Below, one piece after another: positions 34,995 to 47,297 of a stretch of DNA of 64,000 nucleotides (position 1 is the stretch's first letter; every line of letters begins with the position of its first letter). Both the position numbers and the translations under genes were made by a program. Below the pieces are notes generated by a model. That model was not told where the DNA came from. It saw nothing but the letters and a program-made list of their open reading frames with translations, and did not search any database. The DNA is from Schizophyllum amplum. Lineage: Eukaryota; Basidiomycota; Agaricomycetes; Agaricales; Schizophyllaceae. Where the stretch lies: the NCBI GenBank assembly GCA_007026445.1, contig VDMD01000002.1:62001-126000 (forward strand), read 5' to 3'.

Positions 34995-36556
34995 ATGCCA
35001 CAAGACGACGAGCTCGACGAGATCAATGGTATCAAGCCCAAGGTCGTGATGGCAGACGGAGACGAGCAAGAAGTCAGCTCGAAGTCAAGGTGCGTGCACG
35101 GTCTGAGCTAGTTAGGGTACGAGCTGAACACGGTTGCAGCAATTCGACGTACAAAGTCAAGCGCACCTGGGATCACTACTATTGGTGAGGAGACACCCCC
35201 TCGCGTTCCCCTCTCCCCCCTCTCTTGCTACATGCTCATGAACGTACAAACGTCCCACGGAGCGACGATCCTAACCATCCCCAGCACCTGCCCCGCATGG
35301 CGCAACCAGGGGGGCGCGCCCACGAACGCCCGCACATGCAAGCACCTCAAAGCGCTCCTCGGCGAAGAGTACGAGCTCGCGCGCCTCAAGCTCAAGAACC
35401 CCTACGGCCAGCAGCCCAAGCCCAGCTCATCCAAGGGCAAGAAACGCAAGAAGGCCGACGACGACGAAGACGCGGACACGGACGACAAGCCTGCGTTCAA
35501 GAAGTCCAAGCCTGCCTCCAGCAAGCTCAAGGCACCGTTCCTTGAAGTGCTGCTCGCGAACAAGTGGGACCTCGACGACGGGCTGGACCCCACTGGGTGG
35601 TGGATGTCGGAGAAGCTAGACGGCGTCCGGTGCGTCTTGTACGTGTATCATCCTATCCCCCTACTCACGATCGCATGCCAGAGTCTACTACGACGGCGAG
35701 CGCATGTGGAGCCGCCTCGGTAACCTCTTTACCCCGCCACAATGGTTCCTCGACAGTGCGTTCCCCGTCTTTCTCCCCATACACGACTGCTCACAGTAGC
35801 ATTTTATAGAGCTCCCCAAGAACGTCCACCTCGACGGCGAGCTTTTCGGCGGCCGAGGCACATTCCAGTCGACCGTCTCCATCGTCAAAACCATCAACTC
35901 GCCCCACTGGAAGAACATCACCTTCCAAGTCAGACCATCCTCCTCAACATCGATATTGTCAATCGCTAACGGCGTACGTGCAGGTCTTCGACATACCATC
36001 ACTGGCTTCGCAGCCTTTCGAAGACCGTCTTGACGCGCTCAAGAAGCTCGTCGGGAAGCGCGGTGGCTCGCAACGATCGCGCCAGGTCGTCCTCGTCTGG
36101 CAGGAAAAGGTCCGCGACCGCCAACACGTACTCGACCACCTCAAGCACATCGAACAACTCGGCGGCGAGGGCGTCATGCTCCGCAAACCTGGCTCGTAAG
36201 TCGTCTGCGTCTGCGTGTCGTATGCGTCTCAGACGCGTGTCGTCTGCGTTTGCGTGTCGACACTCGCTCACACCTATTCTCAGCGCTTATGAGTTCAAAC
36301 GCTCGGGCACCTTGCTCAAGGTCAAGGTGAGCTGCTTCTCATCTTTGCTGCGCGTGTCCTTTCCGTCGTTCTACGCGCGCGTCCTCAATGGTCTATTCCG
36401 CAGACTTTCTATGATGCGGAAGCTCTCGTCACGGGATACGTACCCGGCAAGGGCAAACACAAAGGTGCCACAGGCGCGATCAAGGTCATCATATTGTTTC
36501 CTGACTCGCTCATGCTCCTTTTTTGTCGCGCTCGACGTGAGGCGGCTCTCACGTGA
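34995..36556 (+). CDS. SWIM/ATP-dependent DNA ligase-like protein, copy 4
   Basis: Exons 34995-35089, 35140-35184, 35285-35629, 35682-35755, 35810-35928, 35984-36195, 36284-36326 and 36404-36556 give 361 aa. The linker is three residues longer than in copies 2 and 3 and reads KAPFLEV for KAPFKEV. Exon 6 differs from copies 2/3 at many third positions with few residue changes (H to Q in WHEKV). Intron 6 is 88 nt through an internal near-duplication of TCGTCTGCGT. The end differs: after GATGAIK it reads VIILFPDSLMLLF and stops at a TGA inside the TCACGTGA motif, so the OB fold is also incomplete. Confidence 0.85.
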
Positions 36557-37642
36557 TGTCATAGGACGTTGAAGCGGCATGGATTTTGATAGGTGTCTAG
36601 CGCCCATCCCTCCTTTTGTGGGCCCCCGAACATGGGTTCCCCCTATAGGGGCCCATGTCCGGGGGCGTGCCACGGCGACGAAGAGACTACTAACTACTGA
36701 CACGACCTCCCCCAGCATGACGAGCATGACCTCCCTAGCAGATCTTCACGAGCATGACCCCGACCGGCATGACTTCCCCCGACATACGTCCGGCGTGCGG
36801 CGTGAAGGCGAGAGGAACGACGACGGCGACGGCACGGCGGCGAAAGGGACGACGACGGCGAAGGCACGACTGGCGGCGACGGGCACGATCAGCGGCAAGG
36901 CGAGCGAGGGGGGAGGAATGATGGAGGGAAGGACGAGATGGGAGGGGTTTTTATACTCCTCTCGAGCCTGCCGGCCGCTGCCCGCTTGCTCGGTAGCGAC
37001 GAGTGCGGGACTGCGAGGGTGTGCGGGTACCGGGAGTTCCAAGGGATAGCGCGAGCTTGTGTGATGCGCGGCCGAGTACCGCTGACTCCCGTCGTTCGTC
37101 CTTGCTGCACTCACCTTGTTCCCTCAGCTCTCGACACCGCGAAAGCGCGCGCGCACTCGGGCGGCGGGGGGCAGTCGTGCTGTGTAGGAGGGGGGGGCGG
37201 TCTAGGAATTCTTGCGACCCAGGGACTCGGTGGCGCAGTAAGCTCTTGTAGGTAGTCATAGGTGGCCGAATACAACCGTCTTTGTGCCTGTCACGCAGAG
37301 CGCGCGTCGTTCGTCCTCTTCTTGTTTCCTCAGCTATTGACATCGCAAAAGCGCGCTCGCACTCGGACGACGAGGGCCAGTCGTTCTGTGCGAGAGGGAG
37401 GCCCTTCTGTGCGAGAGGGAGGCCTGGCTTGACGAGTCGAATCACTTGTCCCGAATACAACACCGCCTGTGCCTTTCATGCCCGGGTCCCCGCGCCCTCT
37501 CATCACCGCGCCAAGCCTCCCACAGTCACGCAAGTTTCAACTCCATTGTATTCGTTCAAGCCATTGTATTTTCGCGTGTCACTGCTTCAAGTCATTGTAT
37601 TTCTACCAGTCTCAAGGCATTGGTAAGACGCTTTTATTCCCA
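36557..37642 (+). other. P1 locus, unit 4
   Basis: Between palindrome and TATA (TTTATAC 36950-36956) it has a different variant from units 1-3 (AGCATGACGAGCATGACCTC), shared with units 5 and 6. Exon A starts at 37128 and exon B at 37334, both with CAG acceptors. Confidence 0.35.
36622..36666. repeat. 45-bp conserved palindrome, unit 4
   Basis: Identical to unit 1, 66 bp after the ligase stop. Confidence 0.85.
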
Positions 37643-37898
37643 GAGCTACTCGAGTATACAGTAGGGTTCTACTCTAACTACAACGCTTCCGTGCCCTGGA
37701 GCATAGACAAAGCCCTACCAAGACATGATATAAAGTCTCCGAACCCGTCCACGACGCCCCCGCGCCGAGTCCCGTATGTCTGTCCCGCCGCCGCCAAAGG
37801 CGTCACTGGAGTCGATCCCAATGCCGTGAACACGTCCCCGAGAGTGGCGAGGATCCCGACGACGAAGGGCGACGTCGAGAGCGGCGCGAAATTACAAT
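37643..37898 (+). other. Conserved open block, unit 4
   Basis: An in-frame deletion of 27 bp removes the EIATGLQHA part. DKDLPRH is DKALPRH. Confidence 0.3.
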
Positions 37899-38627
37899 CT
37901 GATAAAGGAACATCACCAAAATACGAACCAAGGGCACACTGTACTCACAAGATGCATATGCGCGGCGCGAACCCTGCTCGCCGGACGCCGATACGTTGTT
38001 TCGTCGCTTGGTGGGTGCCAGGGGGCGCAGACATTAGGCGTTCCCGAGCGCAGATCGCATACAACGAAGGCGAAAGATCTACAGGGCCCGTCAGTTCGAG
38101 CTTAACTAACGACTGGACACTCACCAAGGGTCCGCTCGGCGGACGGCGATCTATATACTCATCGCCTACGTGAGGTTAGCAACATGATGAACATGAATGG
38201 ATATAACTCACCTCGCTCGCCGGACGGCGATACATATACTCATTGCCTAGGCGTCTTGATCGCGAGAGAGCAATAGAAAACGTTTGACGATAGCCAGCGC
38301 GACGCGTAGGTGAAGAAGTCGGTCTTGAGGGCGTAACCCGTCAAGTTGAGGGGGTGGTCTAGGCGACGTCCAGCGCGTCTTGAGGCGCGTCTCGAACGAC
38401 GTGGGGCGCCGATCACGCTGCTCGCGGGACGTCAATACATGTACTCATCGCCTAGCGAGCAGTCAGCAATGTCTTGTAAAGCCAGGTAACTCACGCACCT
38501 CGCTCGCCGGAAGGCGATACATATACTCATCGCCTGCAAGCCCCACGTCAGCATCGGTCCGCAGCACTGGAGACATATTCAGCAACGTAACTGGCAGAAT
38601 CAATATCAATTACTCACAGCAGAACGC
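37899..38627 (-). other. N1 distal GDEY-exon array, unit 4 (shortest)
   Basis: Only about five modules (near 37978, 38145, 38220, 38432, 38510). The stretch between the first GDEYIDRRPPSG-like exon and the next donor, present in units 2, 5 and 6, is deleted at about 38170. Confidence 0.4.
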
Positions 38628-39370
38628 CAGTTCAAAGGCGGCGCTAAGCGCCGCCCCCGCCGAGCGCGGCCTCCGGCCGCGCGATCTCTCCGCCGCCCTG
38701 TGGCATGCCACCCCATCGCCGAGACTCCTCCACCCGAGTCCTAATAAAACCGTCAACAAGAAGGCACTGCTGCGAGAAAGCAAAACTCACCAGAAATAAC
38801 GGCGGCGCTACGCGCCGCCCCCAAGCGCGGCCTCCGGCCGCGCGGTCTCTCCTCGCCCCACGGAGTCGCGACCGCCCACCCAGCCCGCTAGATCCCTCCG
38901 CCCTAGTCCCAGCCATAACGTCAGTGAGAGATAATGGCCGCGATCGAGGGGATACTCACGAGAAGAATGGCGGCGCTGCGCGCCGCCCCGGGATGCGCGG
39001 CCTCCGGCCGCGCGCGCGTCTCCCTCACCCCGCGGCTGGCGGCGTACCGACCTCCCACACGGTCGCCGGGGCCCCTCCCCCTGAACCCTACTCAAGACAT
39101 CAATGAAAGATCAAGGCCACGAACGATGGGAAACTCAACAGAAAGAGTGGCGGCGCTGCGCGCCGCCCCTATGCGCGGCCTCCGGCCGCGCCCGCGTCTC
39201 TCCCCCTCCCGCGGCGCGCATCGGCGGCGGCGAGACCATACCACCCGACTCCTAGCCATAACATCAGTGAGGGATCAGATCCGCTGTTGAAGGGATACTC
39301 ACCGAATGAATGGCGGCGCTGCGCGCCGCCCCCATGCGCGGCCTCCGGCCGCGCCGTCGCCTCCATTGTC
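38628..39370 (-). repeat. N1 hairpin-exon array, unit 4 (five complete pairs)
   Basis: A/B: 38637-38655/38664-38682, 38801-38819/38825-38843, 38969-38987/38995-39013, 39149-39167/39173-39191, 39312-39330/39336-39354. The spacing between pairs is 163-180 bp. Every pair keeps the order B-A-donor on the minus strand. Confidence 0.65.
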
Positions 39371-40381
39371 CTGCGGCATCGTGATTCCCCGCACCGTCGC
39401 CGAGACCATACCACTTGATCCTGACCAACACGTCAATGAGAAGTCAGCGCCGCAAACAATGAAAGACTTACCAAAGTATGAAGTAAGGCGACGACGGCGC
39501 TGCGCGCCGTCGCCGTGTGCGCGGCCACAGCCACGCTCGATGCTCTCCCCCGTCCACAATGTCGACGCACCGCCGCAGCGGGACTTCTGTGTCCGGCGTT
39601 AATATGAGAACAAAACAAAGGCGCAATGAAACTCACCAATCCACATCCCCATGCCCACCCGCGTAGCGAAGTAAACGTCCAGAACAACGACAGGAGATGC
39701 ATAGTGATGGCGATGCTCAGCGCCTCCCATCCCGCGGTCGCCATCGCGCAACGCCGAGGCGCGTCGACGACGACGACGTCCTTGACGACACGGAAGAAAC
39801 GAGGATAACTGCGACGAGGTCAGCGGGGTACACGACGCGGGTGTGAGGACATACCATGAGCACGAACACGGCGGCGACGCGACGCGTCGCTACCCCCTAC
39901 GGTCTCGAGCATAGGCTGACAAATGGTCAGTCAACGTTCGGAAGAGGCGTGTCAGGATCCACTCACCTATGAGACTACGAGGTTGCCATCGTGGTCGGCG
40001 GCGGCTGGAGGACGAGATATGCGGCGGGCGCGTCGGGGAGGAAGGGGGTATGATGGTTGAAAGAGACCAAAGTACGTTTCGGGGTGGTATATATACGAGC
40101 GGTCTCGGAGGTAGAGGGAGCCGAATACGATACTTACCCTTGTACGTGGCAGATCTACCGCGCCCGATCGTCAACAAGGGTATTGAGCTTATCAGCTATT
40201 CGGCCGCGGACTAGGCGCTCTCCGCGCCATGGTACAGCGGCGATGTTCAGATCTTTGGCCGTTTCCGTGTTGCGCGCCGCCATAGAGGGCGTAGAGGTCA
40301 GTGCTAAGAATATTGAGACGAGAAAAAAAACAATAGGCAAAGTCGCGCGAACACTCGTGAGGGTCGGGAACAAGGAGAACA
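39371..40381 (-). other. N1 proximal part, unit 4
   Basis: TATATATA 40088-40095. A minus ORF (40155-40445) has MAARNTETAKDLNIAAVPWR, RIADKLNTLVDDRAR-stop. Upstream a run of A (40321-40330) is shared with unit 5 only. Confidence 0.35.
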
Positions 40382-41715
40382 ATGGACGGCGCGGTCGGTC
40401 CGGGCACCGACGTTGAACTTGATGACAATCTTCCACCTCCCTCACCTCAGAGCGCTCCCTTCACGCCCCGGAAAGAAATACTATTCGGCTCAGCTCAATC
40501 ATTCGACACTTCATTAAAATCTAGAGCGCGACCGCAGCAATGGATCCGCTGAACTTTGCACAACATTACTGGCGGGGTGCAACTAGAACTTCCTACCGTC
40601 CGCGGCACGTACACACGCTTTCTCAACCTCCTGAATAGTTCCCGGTTTGACGTATGGAAAATGCGTACCTAATCGGACGCAAGTCCTGAGCGGGCGCGAT
40701 CGAGCCACCTGTTCGTTGTCAAAAGTTCAACGCACGTTCAATCTGTGCAAATCTGCTCGTCCTGCAGCGCGAGCAAGACACTGGCTCGTCTTCTGTCTTG
40801 CAGTATGATATATCATGATACCTGAGGGCGCAGTCAGTCAAACCCAACATACAAGATGAGTATGGAAACCAGGATCGCAACACGGACTCCCTCGTACGAC
40901 CATGCGCGCCACACCCTTCCCCACCTCCCCGCTCGCCTGTCACCCCGAATCTTCCATCCCCGGGCCTGTCTCGAACGCCCGCGCAGTCTGACAAACATCC
41001 TCGCATTACACCCGCATCACTCCGCGCCACCATCACCGACAGTAGCGCAGTGCTCACCGACTCTGCTCGCAGAGAAAAAGTTCAACATGTACACTCGCGT
41101 TTCCGACCTCCTGACTCTGCCGTTGCGCCGCGTCTTTCTAGTGCATTCCCGTCGCCGACTCTTCATTTCGCGAACCGAGTACGTTGACGTCGCTGATAGA
41201 TCGGAAGGACGAGGTCGAGCGGTGAACGCTCGCGCTCGTCCGCCCTGTTCATGCAAAGTTCAACGTCGAAGTTCAACAGATTCACTCACTCATGCCCCTC
41301 CTCGAGCTCTGCAAGTCCGGCAAGCAGCTTCACGCGATGCTCAATCTACGGCAAGAAATGCATCGCTGCTGCATAGACGACACGCAACAGGGCGAGCTGA
41401 ACGCAGCGGTTCGTGCGCGCCACCCGAGGTCAACAAGGCCTACCATATGCAGCGGTATGACGTCCTCGCCGCGTGCATCAGGGCCCGCCGGCAAGGCAAC
41501 TTAGATAGACTAGGTTTGCGTCGCCGATCAGGACGGTCGTCGGACATGAAGCGCTGTTCGGGTTGGCGCGCGCCACTCGAGGACTCGCTCGTCGTTTTCA
41601 AGGCAGGCGGAGTTCGTTTGCGCGGCGGAGACACACGGTTAGGCAGGTAGATAGTAGATAGTAGCCCATCAGTACGAAGAGCATGCAGAAGTCGACGCAG
41701 ACATGGTCCGCGGGC
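40382..41715 (+). pseudogene. P2 first module, unit 4 (class B/A recombinant)
   Basis: The start is the longest: MDGAVGPGTDVELDDNLPPP through KEILFGSAQSFDTSLKSRAR to WIR, then the TGA found in all class B copies. From about 40650 (CGTATGGAAAATGCGTACC) it switches to class A. LELCKSGKQLHAMLNLRQEM is open at 41292-41400. Confidence 0.37.
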
Positions 41716-43380
41716 GATGATGACGGTCGGGAACAGCATGAATAAGGATCGTCGCAGTCGGTCCGGCACGCCGAAGTTCAACTTGTCCCCATCATCCATG
41801 TCCTCCTCACCCATCGCGCGCCTCCGCTGCCCCGGACAAAAGCCTGTTCGCTTCCAGTTATCCTCCGATGACTATCTGTGAATCTAGAGCGCTGCCACCG
41901 TCCTGGATCCGCTGGAACTCGCAGAACATTCCCGCCGACGCCCTGAACGCGCTGTTCTACCCTCCGGAACGCGACCGCGCCCTCGCCAAGTACGGCGATG
42001 GGTCCAGCCAATGTTCGTACGGCATCATCTCGCTTCAGAACTCGGGTACGTATCCCCGATGGGCGAGATCTGCGTTCTTTCTTATCGTTCTGGAAGGTCT
42101 AGGATGTTTGAGTGTGGAACTCGACGTCTTTACCGTCCTAAGTTGACATCCGCCCAAAAAATATTTCTCACCTGAGCCTAACTGTACAGGGTGAATTGGA
42201 CGACCCTCGGTGTGCTATATCTCTTTGCGCAACCCTCAGCGAGTGCTATTGCGCAAAGGGCGACGATTTTAATATGTGGCGTCGTTTTACGCCCGCTCGT
42301 AACATGCGCACTTCGCCTCGGGCAACCAATGTTTGTACCGCATATTACTTCGGACATACGTGGGACATTATGTACGAAGTCCTGGACGAGTCCGCCCTCT
42401 GTACATCGCACAGTGCGTCACCCCTTTCTCGTCGTTCCCCACCTCGTCGCCCTCCCAAACTTCCACCGCTCGCTTATCCTGAAACGCCAATGACTCATTC
42501 AGGAGGTTCGACTTTGCGGTCGATCTCGTGCCGACCGCCGACGGCCGCACGCACGCGCCACCGCGCATAGCGCATACACCCTCTCGACGCGCCGAATCTT
42601 CCGCCCCGCTGTCGTCCATTTCCGCGCTCGCCGCTTGCTCGGATAGTCTACAGCTAGACTACTCGGGTCCCCATATCGCCGACACGAAGCGACAGGCTCC
42701 GCGCTGCCCTCGCATCCTCAACATGTTCGTTTTCATTTCCCGGGTCATTCACAGCGACTTACAGAGCGCAGGAAACGCTAGTTCTGCATATACACGGCGG
42801 AGATGCATATCTCCGAGGTCCCCGAGCACAATCTTCTTTGGCCGGAGCGCGAGCGCGGCGGAGACGACGCGCCTCCAGCGCGTTCGAGGGCGCGGCCTTG
42901 TTCAACAACAAGGATCTCCCGATGGGGAAAGGCCTTACGTTGTCATCTTCAACCTCCACCTCGATTTTTCCGCCCCACTCTCGCGGGGTTCTCGGCTGCG
43001 GGACGCATCGCATACAAGCTCGGATGCGTGCTCATGTCGCGTCGCGAAGCGGTACTGAACGTGGAGCTCATTTAGGACATCGTCAAACAACACCCACACT
43101 GCGAGAGGGCGCTTCACGCAAAGTTCGGCCTGCCGTATCGCCAGCTCTTCCCCGCGGAGGTCGAGCAAGACTCACCCCACTCGGCGGACATGCACGGACG
43201 ACGCCGCGCGCGCGGATACGCATTCAATGTTCAAAGTCGAACCTCCTGAACGGAGGCGCGTGTGTCGGGTGCGCCACCGGAGGCGCGTGTGTCGGTGCGC
43301 CACCGAATCTTCCGCCCTTTCGTAAGTCGATCTCGACCCCCGATTTTCCGGCGGTACCCTGCTCGGTAGCCGGTGACTAG
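41716..43380 (+). pseudogene. P2 second module, unit 4: splice donor lost
   Basis: Exons 41868-42045, 42103-42137, 42190-42416 and 42503-43058 would give 331 aa with no stop. The donor of intron 2, GTAAGT in the other units, is CTAAGT at 42138-42143, so normal splicing should fail. Exon 3 has DDFNMWRR for DDFIMWRR. Confidence 0.45.
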
Positions 43381-45160
43381 ATGGACTGCTGACGTGTGCG
43401 TTTCAAGGAGGTTGGAAAGGTTGTTCGCGCGGGGGTATAAGGGTCGGGGGGAGATGGGGAGATTGGGGCAGCGCTCTTGCGTTTCCCCTCGTTGACTATT
43501 CCCCGCCGCCGCTACCTTTTCCTCGCCTCCTCTCCCTCGCCCGCCGTCTTTGTTGGCATTGTCCTGCCCGCCGTCGCCTTTGCCGCCGTCGCGTCCTCCC
43601 CCGCCTTCGCCCTCCTCCACCGCCATCGACACCCGCTCGCCGACTTGGACACCCGCTCGCCGACATGGACGCCGAGCTCGCCGACATGGGCACCCGCTTG
43701 CCGACTTGGCCTCCCACTCTTCGACTTGGACGCCGAGCTCGTCGACTTGAACTCCCGCTCTTCGACTTGGACTCCCACTCTTCGACTTGGACTCCCGCTC
43801 GCCGACTTGGACTCCCGCTCGCCGACTTGGACTCCCGCTCGACGACTTGGACGTCGAGCTTGACACCGTGAGTCTGACCGCTATTCTGTTCGTCTGATAG
43901 TCGCTAATACTCATCATAGGTGTTCTCTGTATCATAGGTGTCTTCACGCTCGCTCATGCGCCGCGCCCGCTAGTCACGCCCTCCACGACGGCACGCTACA
44001 TGACGACGGCGCGCTCCTCCACGACGGCGCATCCCCTGACGACGGCGCGCTCCTCCACGACGGCCCGCTCTTCCACGACGGCGCGCTCCATGACACGTCC
44101 ACGACCCCGTCCCCTCGCCCGGTTGTTGGAAAATCATTGTTGGGTTGTGCCACGGTGCGTCGCGGGTCTCCTATATTTACGCTTCGTGTTACTGATCCCA
44201 TTCTTCGTGTTACTGACCGCATTCTTCGTGTTGCTGACCGCATGCTTCGTGTTACTGACCGCATTCTTCGTGTTATTGATCGCATTCTTCGTGTTACTGA
44301 CCGCATTCTTCGTGTTACTGACCGCATTCTTCGTGTTACTGACAGCTTATTCTAGCTCCGTCTTGCTCCCTCGGCGTCGTGGTCCCCCGCCGTCGTGCTG
44401 ACCGTCTCGCAAGACCACCTTTGCATCGACGCGGTCGATGTTATATGTTCGTGGATGTTGACTGTTCGCCCCCTATCACTCGCAACATGCTGTTCGCGCG
44501 AGCTCACCGCTATGATGATCGAGCTCACCGCTATGATGATCGGTAAGTCGACTCAGTGATATTCGTCGACCGTCGCGCTGACTCTCTTTGCATTCTAGGT
44601 CACTTCAATTGCCTTGTGTCCGCTATCCCCTGTCACCCCAACACGCTGTTTGTCGGCGCGCGATCGGTATGTTGATTGTTTGATTCATATTTTTTTTGCG
44701 ACTGTCGTGCTAATGCTCTTTGTTTTCCAGATCATCTTGGTGGTTGCGAAATAGCCCGTGAACGCCCTCCGCTCTCCGCCCGTCCCCTGCTACTGGTAAC
44801 TGTGAGTCGAGTGCAACGTCACGATCTTTCTCGCCCGTCGTACTGACTCTTCTCTCACAGATTACGTGGACGACGTTGTCGTGTTCGCCGCGTGGGCGGC
44901 GGCGCTGTTGTGCTCGCCGTTGGGGACGGCGTTGTTGTGCTCTCCGCTTGGATGGCGTTGTCGTGCTCGCCGTTGGGGACGGCGTCGTCGTGCTCGCCGT
45001 TGGGGACGGCGCCGTCGTGCTCGCCGTTGGGGACGGCGTCGTCGTGTTCGCCGTTGGGGACGGCATTGTCGTGTTCGCCGTGCGGACGGCGTCGTCGTGT
45101 TCGACGTCGCCCGCGGGAATTTTGACGGGGGCGAGCGTTTCTTTATTTTCAGAGAGGGGA
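43381..45160 (+). other. P3 locus, unit 4
   Basis: TATAAG 43436-43441. The 21-bp TGTTACTGACC repeat is expanded to about eight copies (44187-44346) and the 27-bp repeat to about six (44915-45085). Confidence 0.35.
43626..43867. repeat. 20/21-bp VNTR, unit 4 (about 12 copies)
   Basis: Ends with three successive GCCGACTTGGACTCCCGCTC units before GACGTCGAGCTTGACACC and the donor. Confidence 0.8.
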
Positions 45161-46770
45161 GGGCGGGTTGATTCTAGGGGGTCAGTTGATTTTACGCGGG
45201 CGGGTTGATTTTACGGGCGCGGGTTGATTTTACGCGGGCCACTTGATTTTACGCGGGCCACTTGATTTCACGCGGGCCACTTGATTTTACGCGGGCGCGT
45301 TGATTTTACGCGGGCGGGTTGATTTTACGGGTGCGAGTCGACTGCTATTTCTAGGCACGTTGGATTTTATTACGCCGAGGGGGGGAGGGGGGGGAGATTT
45401 TTATTTGCACGGCGTGGGAGGGGGGATTGTACGAGGGGGGAGGGGGATAGGAATATCTACAAGGGGGGACAGGCGATTTGTACTTCTACGAGGGGGGAGC
45501 GGGATTTGTATATCTACGAGGGGGGAGCGGGATTTATATTTCTACGAGGGGGGAGCGGGATTTATATTTCTACGAGGGGGGAGCGGGATTCGTATTTCTA
45601 CGAGGGGGGTGGGTTAACTTTACGAGGGGGGAGGGGTTGGTTTTTATGTTGACGACAAGGAGGGTTAAGTTTACGAGGGCGGTATGTATTTCTACGAGGG
45701 GGAGGGGGCGCGATTTGTATATCTACGAGGGGGGAGGGTCAACTTTACGAGGAGGGAGGGGTTGGTTTTTATGTATACGAAAAGGAGGGTTAAGTTTACG
45801 AGGGCGGTATGTATTTCTACGAGGGGGAGGAGGCGGTTGACTCGTGCGGGAGGGGGGTATTTGTGAAGGCGAGGGGGGAGCGTCTGCGAAGGCGAGGGGG
45901 GAGTGCATGCGAAGGCGAGGGGGGAGTGCATGCGAAGGCGAGGGGGGAGCGTCTGTGGAGGCGATGGGAGAGTGTATGCGAAGGCGAGGGGGGAGTGTCT
46001 GCGAAGGCGAGGGGGGCCGCTGCAAAGGCGGGGTGGAGGTGGGGGGAGGTATGTATTACGAGGTACGGGGGAGGGGGAGGTAACAGATGGAAGGCGGGGG
46101 TAGACAGAGAGGTAGGAGGGTAGACGGCGGTTGACGAAGGTCAGGATAGGTACAACGTAGGTAGACTCGATGCAATTGGAGTTGGTTTTAAAGCACGTTA
46201 TCGGCTTTTTACGATGGGTGAGGGTTGTCTGCACGAGGGGGGAGGTTGTCTGTACGAGAGCGGTTGACTTTACGAGGGCGAGGGCGGGGGTGACTTGTCA
46301 CTTGCGTGGCAAGGGGGATGCGTTCACGAAGGCGAGGGGCGAGTATTTGTATAGCAAGGGTGCGTTTGCGGGAAGGGGGGGAGTATCTGCGAAAGCGAGG
46401 AAGGGGGAGGTAAATAGATGGAGGGGAGGGGAGGTACTTAGACGGAGAAGTAGGGGGGGGGGGGTGGAGGAGCGGGTACAACGTAGGTAGGCTTGATGCA
46501 ATGCAACTTGTTTTTGAAGCACGTTATTGAGTTTGTGGGGGCGAGGGGGAGTGAAGGTGTGAGAGGAGCGGAGGAGGGGGAGGCAAAAGGGAGGGGAGAC
46601 GAGAGCGAGAGCGGGGAGGGGAGGGGCCGAAGGGGGCGTGGAGGGGTGAAGGGGGCGTGGAGGGGTGAAGGGGGCGTGGAAGGATGAAGGGGCGAAGGGG
46701 GAGTGGAGTGGAGGGGCTATAGTGGAAGGAGGTTGAGTCGGCGAGGGGGGAGAGAGGGGGATTGTTGCTA
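45161..46770. repeat. T/G and G-rich short-repeat tract, unit 4 (longest)
   Basis: Repeats of TTGATTTTACGCGGGCC (45165-45340) precede about 1.4 kb of G-rich blocks. The piece GGTATGTATTTCTACGAGGG with its flank is duplicated (45680 and 45808), which lengthens the tract. Confidence 0.75.
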
Positions 46771-47297
46771 GTAATGTCAGGGTGTTCCCTCTTCGCCCTT
46801 CCTCGCCCCTCCCGTTCATTGCCCCCCCTTCGCGGGCCTCGTCGTTTGCAGCGGCGCCTTTCCTCCTGCCTTTCGGTTCTAGTAAAGCTTCGTCAATTGG
46901 TCAGTGCGAGTTTGAGGTGCGAGGTTTGGGTGAAGGGAGGGCGAGGGAGCGAGGATGAAGGCGAAGGGAGGAGGGGGCGAGGGAAGCGGTAGCGGCAAGA
47001 CAAGAACCGCATCGTCGTCATAGGGCGCGGCGCGGTGAAGTGAAGTGCAAAGGGGAGAGGGAGCAGGAAGCTTATTGATAGGCACGCGCGAAGTCTCAAC
47101 GAATGAGCGCGTAGAGCGGATCTACGTCCCGTCTGAACACGGCGCATTCGGCGCGGTCGATGCAGACGCCAGTGAGTCACCGTCACGCCAGTCGCCGGTC
47201 CCGGTCCCGCAACCATGTCTCGGTACCGTTCAGCACAAGTCGTTGCTCCTGCAAGTTCAACACTTGTTTCCCCCGTCGATCGACACTGCTTACGAGG
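46771..47297 (+). promoter_or_regulatory. 5' flank of ligase copy 5
   Basis: C/T-rich leader and AATTGGTCAGTGCGAG present, followed by an extra GAGGGCGAGGGAGCGAGGAT block shared with unit 5's flank. Confidence 0.35.

Larger units (their letters stand above)
24348..36547 (+). repeat. Tandem repeat unit 3 (12,200 bp)
   Basis: Complete unit. It carries class B sequence in the first P2 module and a 20-bp duplication of the P3 TATAAG box. Confidence 0.9.

Noticed and set aside
38637..39354. Hairpin pairs as MITE insertions
   Set aside because: No target-site duplications, and the pairs recur with their whole exon and intron, so exon duplication explains them better.
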